This document shows positions 1-12,536 of a stretch of 64,000 nucleotides of DNA, one piece after another (the stretch's first letter is position 1; each line of letters begins with the position of its first letter). The DNA lies in the NCBI RefSeq assembly GCF_029784135.1, contig NC_073745.1:76937569-77001568 (forward strand). The letters run 5' to 3'. Position numbers and translations under genes: made by a program. The notes below the pieces were generated by a model. That model had not been told where the DNA came from, ran no database searches, and saw only the letters and a list, made by a program, of their open reading frames with translations. Source of the stretch: Toxorhynchites rutilus septentrionalis (taxonomy: Eukaryota > Arthropoda > Insecta > Diptera > Culicidae).

Positions 1-1531
1 GGGATATTGAAAATGTTTCATCGTGAAAACTGTGAGAGAACGCTGTGTACGAAAAGCAACCTTCAAAATTAAGAATTGTTACACGCAGCATTCCCGTTTG
101 CCATTTCGATCGACATTTCCCCCGAGAGAAAGAGGACGCTTTCTATACACGTGATCAGGCCCGACACTGACAAGTTCTACTCGGTAGCCTTTTTTCCGCC
201 CGAAAGATTCGACGAAACACAATAACCGATAGTAGAAGACGCACGGATGCTGGGGTTGGGGAGTGTTTTCTTCGAAGAATTTACGATGATCACTTTGGAC
301 GTGCTCTCGGCGCATACACACTGCCTGCACCCACCTGCACCTTCTCCACCATCAGACAGATAGAGAGAAAGATTGCGACCTTTCAGGGGGGATGCGGAAA
401 GAATTTAGAACTTGATCGAAGCCAGCCATCGATCGTTCGATGCGACACGATGACGGGCTGGTTATGGGAGGTTTTTGTTCGCGTTCCCACCGTGCCACAT
501 CCACCCCCGCGTGGATGCGTACTCGTCCCTGGGAGAAGCGCGGGATGTCGGGGAAAAGTGCTACCGGAATTCGTGATGTTACCACGAATGCGTTGGTTTC
601 TGCGAGATTAAAAAGGAGCCCGATAAAAAGCAGTTTTGTTTGTTGATGGTGGTTTTATTTGTATCAAAATGATAATTCTGGAAGCAAAGGGGAGGAAGGC
701 GCTCTCCGCGCCGTTCCAAGATGATCGCGTCAACCCGCGGCTGATGGACGGTGATCGACAGGTTGAAGTAGAGACATAGCCGTCAGAGTGAATATCGAGA
801 GGCAAACCACGTTCTGTTTATTTGTTTTTTTTTATCCCTCGTCCGTTCCTTCCATCGATCCTCCACCCGAGCGGTATCTAATGAGTACGGGAATCTTAAA
901 TAGCACTCCTTGGAGTGCGACGTCTAGTACGCGAGACGATGACGGCCACGGCGACGACGACGACGAGATGATAGGGCAAAAAATGAAGCTTTCAATTGCC
1001 CGTGAAGATTGTATCGCTGCCAGCGACGAAGATTTAAGAGCCTAATTAACACGGGCAGTTATCGTCAAGTCGAAGGGGCGTATTTCTTCTTTGGACTTAT
1101 TTTTGGAACCACTTTGGATAGCCGTTTGATATGATTGGTGTGTTTCGGCGGTGGTTTGATGCAGCGTAATCAGCTCGAAGGGGCATCGCTCGAAAAAAAC
1201 ACGAGAGCTGCAACTTTGATGCGTGATCGACGAATGTTATTTCAGTGCATCAAAACTGATACTATGTAACATGGAGATTTTTCACCGCGCTAAATGCTAT
1301 TTCTATAGATCTATAATATTACATCGAAAATTTACTAATCAAACTTAGAATATAACATAACTGGATCAAAATCTAAACAGCGTTTAGAATACATTTAAAG
1401 CGGTTGGGCAAAATAGCTTATTTGACCCTCGCACGTGTCATTCTTATCACTCGTCTTACAAAAATGGCTACGTTTATCCAATCACCCAGATACCTTCCAA
1501 ATGCTGAAGTGCTCACTCATTAAGTCATCTG
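1..1531. other. Unique GC-richer sequence, no gene recognised
   Basis: I see no family resemblance in any of the short open frames here and none is long. At 935-970 a run of GAY-type codons would encode an aspartate-rich stretch in the frame starting at 788, but the frame is short and has no other support. The segment has fewer repeats and a higher GC content than the DNA that follows it. It could be intergenic, intronic or untranslated sequence. Confidence 0.4.
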
Positions 1532-1535
1532 TTAA

Positions 1536-1926
1536 CCCGTTCAACGCCCAACGCGACGTTTTTGAGTTTCTTGCAGAGCCCAACTTGCGATTAAATTGTT
1601 AAATGAAGATCAAACTTAGTTTATAGATAACTTTTACATGATCTAGCAATGTTTGTTTTCAATTGAAGACGAATTGATGACAATAACAAATGCCAAAGTC
1701 ATAGTATAGGGATTTTGCAAAAAACTGCAGTACAAACCATCCGTACTATAAATTAATAAAAAGTATAGTATAAACAGTATAATATTATAAGTTATGATTT
1801 TATTATTTTTCTTCATATACTATAGTTACATTTAGGTGCCTATTCTACCAAATACCTTATAAAAATCCTACTTAATTCGAGCGAGGAAAGTGTCACCCAT
1901 ATCTGGGTGACGGGGCGTCGAAAGTG
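1536..1926. mobile_element. piggyBac-type MITE flanked by TTAA
   Basis: The 391-bp segment is flanked by TTAA at 1532-1535 and 1927-1930, the target duplication of piggyBac-family transposons. Its ends are imperfect inverted repeats: CCCGTTCAACGCC on the left and, reading inward from the right, CACTTTCGACGCC. There is no transposase frame, so it would depend on a related enzyme elsewhere. A perfect 20-bp palindrome, GTCACCCATATCTGGGTGAC, lies near the right end at about 1892-1911. A second TTAA-bounded element with similar ends is at 61910-62114. Confidence 0.6.
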
Positions 1927-1930
1927 TTAA

Positions 1931-2647
1931 GAGCTGTTAGTATGTTGTGCACCCTTTTTGTAATTATTTTCATCACTGCTCAAATTATTTCACAAGTGTT
2001 TCTTTTCTAACCAATGTTTTTTTTCTCTCTTCACTTTCAGGTATGTTTAAACACTAAATTCATTCCGGATGTAGATATGTGACAAATATATGACGCGTTT
2101 CTACAAACTAGCCATTGGTGAACAAGAAGCGAATCAATGTTCATCGCTGATTCTCAAAGCATACGTTCCGGGCCACAAGTGAAGTAGCAGTTAAATAAAT
2201 ATTTACCTTTTTTACATTTTGTTTGTCAGTTTACTATCTTCTCTTCTAGTTTCTCTTCGAGTGAGGTCATTTAGTGTTTTTCATGTAATTTTTGCTTCTG
2301 TTTTCGAATTTCTTATTTGGATGTTGCACCTTATAGTATATTTGCCTGATCAAATTAATAAATGTTAATGAATGCTTCTTACCTTCGGGAATTCTGATGA
2401 AGTCAGAGCTGGTCATGACATTCTTCGTCTTTGCTGACATGTGATCATGAACAAACCACTCAAACATGCCACTGTGTATTGGATAGAACCACTTTGTTAC
2501 CACAACCTGGGAAGGTAACAGATGAAATTCCTGGCCTAGAAGTTTATCCATTTGTTTCTTTGCGTAATAACTATGGATAACTGTTATTAAACCCATTCGA
2601 CGATTGCTACAATAGAGATCCGTCATTCGCGAGCGGATTTTTAATTA
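1931..2647. other. Unplaced AT-rich stretch with one unrecognised 119-residue frame
   Basis: A minus-strand frame at 2267-2626 encodes 119 residues. I do not recognise it, and it has no signal peptide, membrane segment or catalytic motif that I can name. A pyrimidine-rich tract ending in TTTCAG sits at about 2015-2040 on the plus strand and resembles a splice acceptor, but no exon follows it convincingly. I treat the frame as unproven. Confidence 0.3.
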
Positions 2648-2764
2648 CAGGTTGGACTCGATTATATACAATTTTAGGCTCGATTATATGCAGTTAAATT
2701 TGTTTTATATATTTCAAATGATTTTTCTCAAGAAAAAATGTCTTATTTCAGCGTTAAGTAAGCG
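2648..2764. mobile_element. End fragment of a pogo-like element
   Basis: Starting just after a TA, the sequence reads CAGGTTGGACTCGATTATAT and repeats the CTCGATTATAT motif. It matches the ends of the pogo-like copy at 16270-18370 and resembles internal sequence at about 17535-17650. It is cut at 2765 by the long inverted-repeat element, so only this end is visible here. Confidence 0.45.
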
Positions 2765-3843
2765 TTAATTTCATGCCAACTCGTCTTAGAAGTTGGCAGC
2801 ACCATCTCAGATAATAGTGAAACGCTGTGGATGTAAAGACATGGGTCATTTAAGCAACTTTGCATACTTGAAATATTCTAAAAAGAGTTAAAAAAAAGCC
2901 AATTTTCTTTTTTAATTTTTTTACAAAAATTTATAACTTAAAAATTATGATATCTACAACATTCTTGTCAAAAGATGAAGTGTAGAAATTTGTTTAAATT
3001 TCCAAAAAAAATACAAAAAAATACTGACAAAAAAGTTATTTTAAAAATTAAAATTCATTTTTCTCAAAAACGTGTTTTTCTAAAATTTCCAAAACTATAT
3101 ATATGAATAGCCTTTACAATTTCCAACAAGTCGTCCATACATCGGAAGATGGACACTTTTACAGGGAAAAAGTTTTTCTAACAACAACTTTTTTATATTC
3201 TCTTTGAAAAAAATACAACTAATCCTAATTTTGTTTAAAGTCAAGATAGCAATATAGTGTATTCGATAAAGTTTTAGATTTTTTCAAATATAAACTTTTG
3301 TCGAAGACATCAACTTTCTATTTTTCATAGTTTTTGGAATATAGTTCATTTTTGTGTGAAGACTCCTGAAAAAACATATGTTTTGCTTGTAACAGTTCTT
3401 GACATATTTCTAAATAGAGAAAAGTTATCAGAGCATAAAATGCGATATTTTATACATAAAAATGAAGCGAATTGGATATTAATAGCATTTTTTTTTATAG
3501 AAATGCATAATTTTTTGTACGTTTTTTTTATTTTGAGTTTTTTCAACTATTTTTTTCGAAAATTACAAAATTATACTTAAATGAAAAAAATACCTAGGTT
3601 TTCATTAAAATATTATTGGAAAAAAAATTCATTGAAAAACAATATTTTGAAAATTAAAATTCATTTTTCTCGAAAACATATGCTTTTAAAATTCTGAAAA
3701 AAAATGATATAAATAGCCCTCAAAATTTCCAACAAGTTTTCCATACATCGGACAGTGGGTTCATTTACATGGAAAAAGTATTTCGAATAACATCTTAGTA
3801 ATTTTTTAATGTTTAATTAATGTTTAATTCGTAACATTTTTGA

Positions 3844-4190
3844 GCTTCAGCTTAAGCTTAGGTAGACTGTACAATTCGTAGTTGCTCTCCGTGATTGACC
3901 TGAACCAACTAAATTGCACAAAGAACACACGGAATGACGCTTGGGACTAGCAAATCATTCTCGTTGTGCAATTTTCGGTGATTCGATCTTTAAATGGTCA
4001 ATAACGACGCCGGCCACGTCCTTACAGTCACCAGGGGAAGGGAAGGAATGTTAGTATGATAATCACCGCCCGAAGGCCAGCAGGGTCGCCTCTATAGCGT
4101 TCCCTAGCGATTACCATGGAAGGGATAGTTGTTAGTGGGAAGAGGTAAGAACCAGGATTCACTATGGTAAGTGATGCGATTATATAATTG
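3844..4190. repeat. Dispersed repeat shared with 9.8 kb and 43.7 kb
   Basis: The part at 3844-4000 (landmarks CTCCGTGATTGACCTGAACC and GGAATGACGCTTGG) is repeated in inverted orientation at 43665-43815. The adjoining part, from CCACGTCCTTACAGTCACCA to about 4190, is repeated in inverted orientation at about 9770-9960. This looks like one family of which different pieces survive at three places. I do not recognise it. Confidence 0.55.
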
Positions 4191-4198
4191 CAACTGAA

Positions 4199-4207
<9 letters not shown>

Positions 4208-4258
<51 letters not shown>
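4208..4258. repeat. (TA)n microsatellite
   Basis: An almost perfect TA dinucleotide run of about 50 bases follows an A8 tract. The open frames that cross it on the minus strand are repeat artefacts (Ile-Tyr runs). Confidence 0.95.
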
Positions 4259-4261
<3 letters not shown>

Positions 4262-4265
<4 letters not shown>

Positions 4266-4346
4266 CTTCGATATAACGTACCCTCGTTATAACGTACCCT
4301 CGATATAACGTCACTCGATATAACGTACATTTTACCTCGATATAAC
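4262..4346. repeat. Short tandem CTCGATATAACGTAC repeats
   Basis: Five imperfect copies of a CTCGATATAACGTAC-type motif lie in a row, and one more copy is at about 4637. CTCGATATAACG-type sequence is reminiscent of pogo/Tigger terminal repeats, so the cluster may be a multiplied transposon end. That link is inference. Confidence 0.6.
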
Positions 4347-4714
4347 GTACACATGATCGAAGTCCATAAAAAAAATGTTTTTTAAATTTTTTTTTCTGAA
4401 AGAACAATAATTTATCTGTATTTTGATACTAAAGCTTGTGTTGTAACATTAATCAATCCCGAAATACTACTGTTTTGTGATTCCGGATTCTAAATGAATC
4501 AAACTTCAATTAACAGAACAAAGGGAAACATCATGAGAAAAGTTGGCTTCGTCTTCTTATTGATTTTATTCATCAACTCAACTCAAACAGCAACACAATG
4601 AAGTAATTTAAGCTACGTTTCAGAGTTCTTTATTATGCTTCGATATAACGTACAAAATGCAAAATGCGTACATAATATGTGTAGAACTAATTGGGCCGTC
4701 TATATATATTCTTT

Positions 4715-5010
4715 TATTCATGACACGTACTTTTTATTGAAATCCAAACCCGACGGAGGAATTATCTTTGGGAAACATGAGAAGGTAACTTAAAGCACCC
4801 TAGATGAACGTTATTCATCGCGCGTATTCTTCATCGAACTACAACTGCGACGGCGGAGCGTCATTTTTGGGAAACCTGATAAGGTAACCGAAAGAACTCT
4901 ACCACCAATCAGACCTGCTATCGTGCGTACTCTGTATTGAATTTTAAGCGCGACGACGAAGAGTTATCTTTTGGAAACCTTAAAAGGTAACCTCGAAAAC
5001 TCCTCTAAAA
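4715..5010. repeat. ~105-bp tandem array, three degenerate units
   Basis: Three consecutive units share a CGTACTYTTTATTGAA-like start, a GCGACGRCGRAG core and a TTTGGGAAACCTGATAAGGT-like end (for example 4769-4788, 4868-4888 and 4968-4990). The spacing is close to 105 bases. The units are diverged, so the array is old. Confidence 0.6.
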
Positions 5011-5894
5011 CCAACAAGGACTCCCGAAACTTTTGTATACAAACAAACATGAAAATAAGAAAGAAAACAAACAATATAAAAAAATACAGAAATATTTTAC
5101 ATTATATTACACCACCACACATCCACCACCAAATTATAAGAAACTATATCGCGACGTATTTCACTCTGAAAACTTACATTGAAGACATTCCTATTCATGT
5201 GAAAACATTTACAGACTTCCCAAAATTTTGTTGAACACAAGTAAAATTTAAAAAACACCTGGCGTCCCTGAACATCTAACCACGCACACATAAAAACCTA
5301 TGGAGGAGATACAAAGTAGACACATAAACACACACCTCTTCCTTGAGTTCACAGCAATAACACTCTGGCCGCATCGTCGTGTTCATGAGGCAAATTACTC
5401 TGTCACATTGGAAGGCCCGAATGAAAATTAGAATTCTTGAAACTATGAATAAAAACTCTCACTCGTGTCAACCGACCTCTCAAAACATGTAGCCCCCAAC
5501 GCAACCATTCCTCTACAAATCTTTCACACTTCCACAAAAACTCACCACTACAGCATAAAATCACCGTCAGACACAACCCCGGCAACCTAAAACACGTTAC
5601 TCAACCACACAAAACACACACCCGATACTCAAAAGGCAAATCTTAACCCAAAACTGGTAACTTAGCTGAATTCTGTCGGCAGTTCACATTGATATCATTT
5701 TAGCGGTATTTTTCACTCGGTGATAATTTCACTACCCCTTTTTACCTTTTTATTACCGATACAAAAATATCCAATGTACATATTCGGATTTCAAGCACTC
5801 AACTCTGTTTAATTCGTAACATTTTTATGTATAAATTATCGCAATTTACATGCTAACTTTTCTCTATTCAGAAACATGTCAAGAACATGTCAAA
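5011..5894. other. Core of the foldback-like element, no gene seen
   Basis: This A- and C-rich stretch contains only short frames with low-complexity composition. It lies between the tandem array and the right inverted arm. Confidence 0.35.
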
Positions 5895-6368
5895 CGTGAA
5901 AATTTACACTCAAAAATGTTACGAACAATACATTATTTTTTTCAGGAGTCTTCATACAAAAATGACTTATACTCCAAAAACTATAAAAGATAGAAAGTTG
6001 ATGTCTTCGACAAAAGTTCATATTTTAACAATATTTAAAACATTGTCGAATTCAGTATATCGATATCTTGACTATAAACAAAACCAGGATAAGTTGTATT
6101 TGTTTCAAAGAAAACATGAAAAAGTTGTTGTTAGAAAAACTTTTTCCCTTTTCCCATTTCATCCTTTGAAACGAATTTTGTAGGTATCATAGTTTTTAAG
6201 TCATAAATTAAGAAAAAAAATTTGGCTTTTTTCAAAAAGTAGTCTAATTATTTTTCGAATATTCCAAGTATGCAAAGTTGCTTAAATGACCCAAGTCTTA
6301 ACACCCACATCGTTCCACTGCTATCTGAGATGGTGTTGCCAACGGCCAGTCGAGCACAAAATTCGTCC

Positions 6369-7278
6369 ATAATAAATTCTTATCAGAAAAAAAAAGTTTA
6401 ACACTCCTTGCAGAAAACTCGATATTCTATTCAAGGATAGTCATTCTAAATGGAAAATCTTATCATCGTTTATTATTTTTATGTAGAAATGTGTTTTTTC
6501 CCTAAAATGTTATCCTTTATTGGGCTTTTGCACACATGCCGTTACTCCCAATTTCTAAATTGCAAATTAAGAGCAGAATATCTTGCTTACCGATATACGA
6601 CCATCCGGCCTGGAAGCTTGCCGAATATCCGGTATCCGGTATCCGGTCAAACTATTATCCGTTTCATTATCAGTGTTTCCTAATACTGATGTCACGAACA
6701 ACTTTTTTGTTTGATACAACGTTTTCGCACGAAAAAAATCACACATAGAAAGTAAATCGCAAAAAATCACAAATTCGCATAAAACAGGTTTGCCTGTAAT
6801 AATAATTCTAATAATTTGTTCGCTTTTCTGTGTTATCGATTTTTCGAGAAATCAAGCAAATAATATACAAATAAACTGATTATAGCACGTTTTTAAAAAT
6901 AAAATAAAAAATAATTGGTTCTTGCGATAGACAGATGTATAAAGATGTATTCATATCAAATCTGTTCAGTAGTAATTGAGATATCGTGTACATGCGTACG
7001 TACGCTTGAAAAAAAGTAGTTTCGAGTAAAACGCGTTTATGTTTTGAACCAAGGTTATACCAGATTAGATACCGCGTCACTAAAATGGCTATAACCTGGT
7101 AAATCACCGGAATTTCAAAAAATCCTCTCAAGGGCGTATTTTTGAATGTCTAAACATCACAAATATGAAAAAAAACAAATTTAGGTTTTATTTACAAATT
7201 TCTATACTGGAATACCTCCTTAATTAACTAATTACAATGTTTGTAGCTAACCATAGATGTAAGAAAATTATTTATATA
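6369..7278. other. AT-rich spacer, no gene recognised
   Basis: The only structure I see is a short ATCCGGT triplication at about 6625-6650. No open frame shows a recognisable domain. Confidence 0.35.
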
Positions 7279-9561
7279 CTAGCTGACCAGGCAGACGTTG
7301 TTCTGCCAAATAAATTATTTCTAGTGAATATTTTGGGTGTTGAATAAAACACACTAATGTATTGTAAGTGTGTTTGAATATTTTAACGATCTTTAAAATA
7401 AATCGAATGTGACCGATAAAAAAACGAATTAAATGATTTGAACGAAAGGTTATATGATGTTTCTTGGTGTATTTCATTAACGTAACTGACATGTTTGATC
7501 TCTTAAAAGTTGAACGTCAACTGAAAAAAGTAATATAAGTTTGTCGTAAAGTAGAAAAAATGAAATATAGAAAATCAATATTTATTGCTGTCTCCTTGTT
7601 AGAAAATACGTGCATGTGATTTTCAACATGGCTTGGTTTATAACAGCTTGGTCTCGTTCATAAATTGGAAAACGTTCAAATTAATCGGCCTGTTTGGAAT
7701 CGCGTTATTTTATCGTTGTCATTCAATCGAGGAGTATTCACATCGGTAATCTAAGTTTGAAACACAGCCATATTGCTTTCTTTATTCATGGATGTTTTTA
7801 TTACTCTTCACCGATTTGTAGAACTCAATATTTATATATGCATATGAGTGATCGGATTTTACAATTCAATCGAAATCGACTTTTACACTCTTAAATTCGT
7901 TCGCCTTGTCGCGAAACAATGGTCAAAATAAGTCATCCTTATTTGTGGTTCAATTTACTCTCTATCTGATCGGCATAATTCCGGAAATAATTCTAAATTG
8001 TTGAAATTTGAATGAAAATTATTATTCGATTTCGTTTGGATGCTAAATTTGTTTTGAATGTGTTTGAATGCTAAATTTTGCGTGTTCATTCCACCCGAAA
8101 AACCATTACTATTTTTGCTTCATAGAAATGGAACATGGAGACCAATGTTGTTTACGTCGAATTGCGTGGCAAGGTTGTCACATTTGCTCAACTCGATTGG
8201 ACTTGAGCTTGAACACAATGCAAAATTGCGCTTTTTCCATTCAACAGAATACAACCAACAATATGTGGGGACGAATACGATCGAACTTCATTTTGTGTTT
8301 GAACACACGCGCAATGTCATGACAATGCATTGCGCTTTGGCCTGGCTATAACTAAAGCTGTGTCGGCGTTGCTCATGATAGTGTCTCGCAAGTGAATGTA
8401 TTGTTGATTGTGTAGTAAGAATTGCAGTCGTTCAATCTCTACCTTCGCGTATATGTCGACCATAAATTGTTGGCACAGCTTACGATATCTTGAATTGGCG
8501 TTTCTTGACCATGTCAAATCACCATATGATAAACATAAAAATCCTTCAAGCGTGCCCTCTGTTTGTTTCGTCGCATGTTCATAAATATTAAATCAAAATG
8601 AGAAATGATGTTCATAATGAATTAAGTATCTGTGACGGGGTCTCGTTGGTCTAATGTTTATGCAAGAGATTTTTCGTTAAAGAAACCCTTCTGACTTGCA
8701 CTGTAGTCACGCGTATTCTTGAGCTTGCCACTCCAGAATACATTCAAGGCGTATTGTTCGTCATCGGAATCTCAACTATTTACTAATAAAAATGACGCAA
8801 GAAGTACTACGTTGAGAAGGCAAACCTTGGGAACGTTAGTGCCATTGAAGAAGAACATAGCGAGGGTCGTATGAACGGTGTGTGTCAACGATGAATTCCA
8901 GATTATTGTTTTTTCTTCACATTAAATTTCTCGTGTCACCGTGCTATCATGATTCCAGCAGCGCTTGTGCTTTGGATGTACACACGTGCTCTCCAGCTGA
9001 TGTTTTATCAGGGTTGATGGCAATAGCGTGATTGTCATTTTGTAATCCGAGCAAATGTGATTTGAAGAATTTCAATAACTAATTGTGCTCATTCAAAAAG
9101 GCTTCCAGCTCGTCGGAGATGCTCCCAGCTTTAGATGAATTTATGTTACTTGTGTATTTGTAGATGGATGTTCAATGAAGCGGGCGTTACGCCATCAGTC
9201 ATTGAACAAATTAAATAAATTCGTTCTGTTGAAAAAACGATCAACGGTTAAATTATTAGAATATTTTTGACAAAAAAAAAAATAAAATCGCAATTCAAAA
9301 TAGGGAATTGGGGTCAAAGTTTAAGGTTATATGTATGTTATGAAGTCAAATTTTTGGAAAAAAATCTTTTTTTCTGCATAGAGCCACCCTATTCTGTATT
9401 AAATGTATGGTTATCGGTATCCTACCGGTATCATATATAGTTTACAACCTATTTTCATACCTACCAAGTATTTTGAGTATAATTTCATCAAAATCGGTCG
9501 AGCCGTTTCGGAGGAGTTCGGTAACAAACACCGTGACACGAGATTTTTATATATATAGAGA
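7279..9561 (-). mobile_element. Helitron-like non-autonomous element
   Basis: Read on the minus strand, the element starts TCTCTATATATATAAAAA just after an A and ends GTCTGCCTGGTCAGCTAG just before a T. A TC start, a CTRR end and insertion between A and T are Helitron hallmarks. No Rep/helicase frame is present. The 3' part (7300-7500) is homologous to 40240-40480 in inverted orientation. A clear 3' hairpin is not obvious, so assignment to Helitron is probable rather than certain. An old SINE lies inside. Confidence 0.5.
8668..8857 (+). mobile_element. tRNA-derived SINE, 5'-truncated old copy
   Basis: Over about 190 bases this matches the body of the SINE at 29282-29560. Shared landmarks are GACTTGCACTGTRGTCACGC, AATACATTCAAGGCGT and a GAAGAAGAA tail. 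The tRNA-like head is missing or too diverged to see. The copy lies inside the Helitron-like element and so inserted after it. Confidence 0.65.
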
Positions 9562-10140
9562 TAGAGATATAGTTTTAAAATTATATTTAAGAATTCGGCT
9601 CCTTTAAACTTAAGTAACTGAGCCTGTAAAAATAAACGAATTAATAGAAAAAAAATGTTTTGCAGCTATATTTAGTAACAAATTTTCTCATAGCAAACCA
9701 AACTCCGCGTATTGAAATCGATTCGATTTTCGAGGTTCCGTTTCGTCGAGCGATCGAAAATTTGCGTTTACAGAATCACATAACTTACCGCTGGTTATCC
9801 TGATTGTTCACAGCTAACAATCATCCCTTCAACGACAATTACTGGGGAACCACGCTGTAGAGAGGGGTAGTCTGGCCGCAAATATTAAACTAACATTATT
9901 TTCCCTTGTCTGGTGACCGTAAGGACGTGGTCAGCTTCATTATCGGCTATTTAATGTTCGAGTCATCGAGACCAATGGGTTCTTTAGGAATTTTCATTCG
10001 ATTACGAAGAGCAATGTTTATGATCTTTCTAAGCTTATGTTTTCAAAGCTATTAAGAGTAATAGATATTGAAACTTGATAAGAATGAATTTGAGTTTTAA
10101 TACAATGGTAAAAATACAGTTTCCACAGCGTCGAAATCCT
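9562..10140. other. Spacer with a dispersed-repeat copy
   Basis: The part at about 9770-9960 is an inverted copy of the repeat at about 4000-4190 (shared CACGTCCTTACRGTCACCA in reverse complement). The rest shows nothing I recognise. Confidence 0.4.
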
Positions 10141-11480
10141 TCCTTCCGAAGCAAAATTTGAAAGTCGCTCTTCTCACACGTTTTCAAAGGCGGCGGCAAC
10201 TTCATCGGATTCGCCCACTTGGCGACAAAAGAGGCCAGATTTTACGCACAAACGGTAGCAAATAATGCCCGCGGAATAAAAGCCCCTTTCGTTTGGCAGT
10301 TTGATAACAAGCAGTGCCTTCGGCTCCCCCGCATGCATCCTTTGACTTCTGGGAAAGAAGAGCCTCCGACGACCGATCGATCGCGCGCTGCCTGAAACTT
10401 GACTCGGGAAGAGCGGCGGCGCGGGCAGAAAAAAAAAACTAATTTAAAATTCTGAACGATATTCGATTGTTGTTCGATTTCGAAGCGGCTACTGCCGGTG
10501 CTGCAGCAGCGGTGCGCGCATCGTCTTCGTCGTTCATCTTCAAGATTTACGCGATCTGCACTGCATGGTTGTAGGTCCTCCCTATTTCACCCATCGGCAT
10601 TGTTCCTCCTAGTGGCGAAGGGAAAGAGATCGTACGTACGTACTTGATCAGACATTCCAGGCCATTACCATCGCGCATTCGGAGGATGCGGTTGCCAAAC
10701 TGGATCAGCGACCTGCTCCGGGGTTTACTATCGTACCGTTCCCGAGTTGTACGTTACGGTAGCGGTTGCAATGGTTGCCCCCGATGTAAGGGAGTGAGCT
10801 TTTCGGTGACGAAAATAGCCAAAACTACCTTGAAGTGGGAAGAGAATTGCGTTGCGCTGACGAAGCCACCGGCTTACTTTCGGGCTCCTGGGAAGTTACG
10901 AGCCGGCGAACACACGCGGTGTGGCGTGGTATCAGTGGAGCGTTATCACTCCCTTCAGCAGCAACAGGTCGAAACAGCGAAACTTTCCCACATACTAAAT
11001 GTTGCGTACGCGGAAAAGTGCGCACGTTTGTTCAACGCGCGCTCTCTCTCTATCTCTCGCTTCGCGAAAAGGTGACCGCGGCACGCAGCGAGGGAAAAAT
11101 TGCGAAAGTCTACCCGTTTGCTGCTATCATTGCTGCAGGTTTTTCTTGTCCGTTTGCGGGAGATTTTTCTCGCAATTATTTCGCTACTGAGCTCTCGTAT
11201 TTTCTTCCCGATGTTGTTCTTGCTGTCGGCGGATGTTTGGAATCGTACCAGCACTGCACTGCGAGTGCATCGAAGATTTGGGAGCACATTGTTAGCAGCT
11301 GGGCGATGTGTGATGACACCAAGCGGTTTGATATTTCCTGAAGTTCGATTTCATATCCGGATGTACAACCCGGTAAAAACCCGGTAGGCGACTATGATTA
11401 ATGTGCCTCAAGCTTGGTATTGTTGGACTGCTCACACTCTCTTCCAAGATGATCCAATAGTAATAATAGGATATGAACAT
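10141..11480. other. GC-richer unique island, no gene proven
   Basis: This block has higher GC, many CpG steps and no similarity to the repeats elsewhere in the window. Frames overlap on both strands (for example 10644-11075 and 10835-11341 on plus, 10955-11287 on minus). None shows a recognisable domain, and overlap of this kind is expected by chance in GC-richer DNA. A CTCTCTCTCT tract lies at about 11041-11060. Promoter, 5' untranslated exon or conserved non-coding sequence are all possible. Confidence 0.35.
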
Positions 11481-12024
11481 TTAGTCCAAAATATTGTAAA
11501 ATCGTCGAGGTGAATCAGTTCGACCTCGCTAAGTCGTGTTACAACCACGTTTTGAAGTCACTTCTGAACCAATGTCGGAGACATATTCCCCAGTAGAATT
11601 TCTTCTTTACATCCGGCTTTGAACGTGCTGCATTCTAACGCCCGGAAGCAATCCTAGAGTTTTTAAACTTTTAAACTTGAGCTGTTCATTCTAGCGTCTA
11701 CAAAGATCAATTTAGAACCTGAGCCTAAATCTAAACTCTCAGCCTTGAGAAAGGCTATTTAGGATGACCTTTCCCCCGCCGACGACTGGTTGTTAGCTGG
11801 ATGACTGCCGAATCGTTATTGGTGTTAAACCACAGAGTATTTATACCTCTCACTCGATGCATTGTGTGGGAAACCGAATGTCAAATCAATATTTATTAAA
11901 AAAAAAACTGGGTTAAAAACACATGAAGTTGACTGATCGCTGCCTGTGAGCACGAGTTAATTTGAAAAAACCTACATTATTATTCGTTATATTGTTTACT
12001 TGATTTTTTTTTTTCCAATATATA
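11481..12024. other. Spacer with a short stem-loop motif
   Basis: At 11741-11756 AGCCTTGAGAAAGGCT forms a perfect 6-bp stem with a GAGA loop. A similar CCTTGAGAAAGGT occurs at about 63313-63326, in a segment that also shares a nearby CTCTAGC/CTAGC context. Nothing else is recognised. Confidence 0.35.
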
Positions 12025-12182
12025 CACTCTGTCCAACTTCTATAAGACCAGCCTGATTCTATTCCATTACATACATTCATACACTGTTGAATGCTTAGTG
12101 TAAAGTATATTCACCGTCAATTTCGTTCAAAAGAGTTGTTTTTTTATTGTGCTTGAATATGATAATTTCAGCTGTCCAGTTT

Positions 12183-12530
12183 CTATAAAACGATTTCAAA
12201 ATTCATAAGTATTATCAATGAAAAACTCAAAACGATAGGCTGATTAACATGTCCTTGGTTGGCAACCTTGCCATTTCGGCTAAAAACCTGGAAAATATTT
12301 TCTCGATATTTTTTCCATGTTTCCGAAATTGCGACCTTGAGCTCTTCATTCGTGGTGTACCGTTTTGCCTCGGTGTAGATTCTGCATACAAGGATTGCCC
12401 TAAGATTTTCAACAGGATTCAAGTCTGGAGAGCGCGCCGGCCAGCCCAAAAAAATAAGTTTTTGGTCCTTAATCCATTGCTTAGTTTCCTTGCTGATACA
12501 AATATGATATGGCATGTGAATTTTTTGTAA
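12183..12530 (-). pseudogene. Tc1 transposase, C-terminal fragment
   Basis: The frame carries the Tc1 signature WPARSPDLNPVENL, in which the final Glu is the third catalytic residue of the DDE triad. It follows a segment resembling the region just downstream of the second catalytic Asp. That Asp is missing, because the frame breaks into unrelated sequence at about 12530. A Lys/Arg-rich C-terminal tail follows. In an intact enzyme this fragment would complete the catalytic fold. Here it cannot act. Confidence 0.8.
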
Positions 12531-12536
12531 CGATAT

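Larger units (their letters stand above)
2765..6368. mobile_element. Foldback-like element with long inverted arms
   Basis: The left outer arm (from about 2767) and the right outer arm (ending about 6368) are inverted copies of each other. Both carry the landmarks GGCARCACCATCTCAGATA and CTTTGCATACTTG, followed by an AT-rich tract. Further inward, 3245-3385 matches the reverse complement of about 5895-6075, so the arms extend for hundreds of bases. The core holds (TA)n, CGATATAACGTAC repeats and a ~105-bp tandem array. No transposase is seen. A relative with the same outer motif lies at 35946-39697. Foldback-type elements have this architecture, but the family is not identified. Confidence 0.55.

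Noticed and set aside
4028..4407. Minus-strand open frames of 108 and 75 residues
   Set aside because: They consist largely of Ile-Tyr runs from the (TA)n tract and repeated terminal motifs.
10644..11341. Plus-strand frames of 143 and 168 residues
   Set aside because: They overlap each other and an antisense frame of 110 residues, show no domain, and lie in GC-richer DNA where long chance frames are common.
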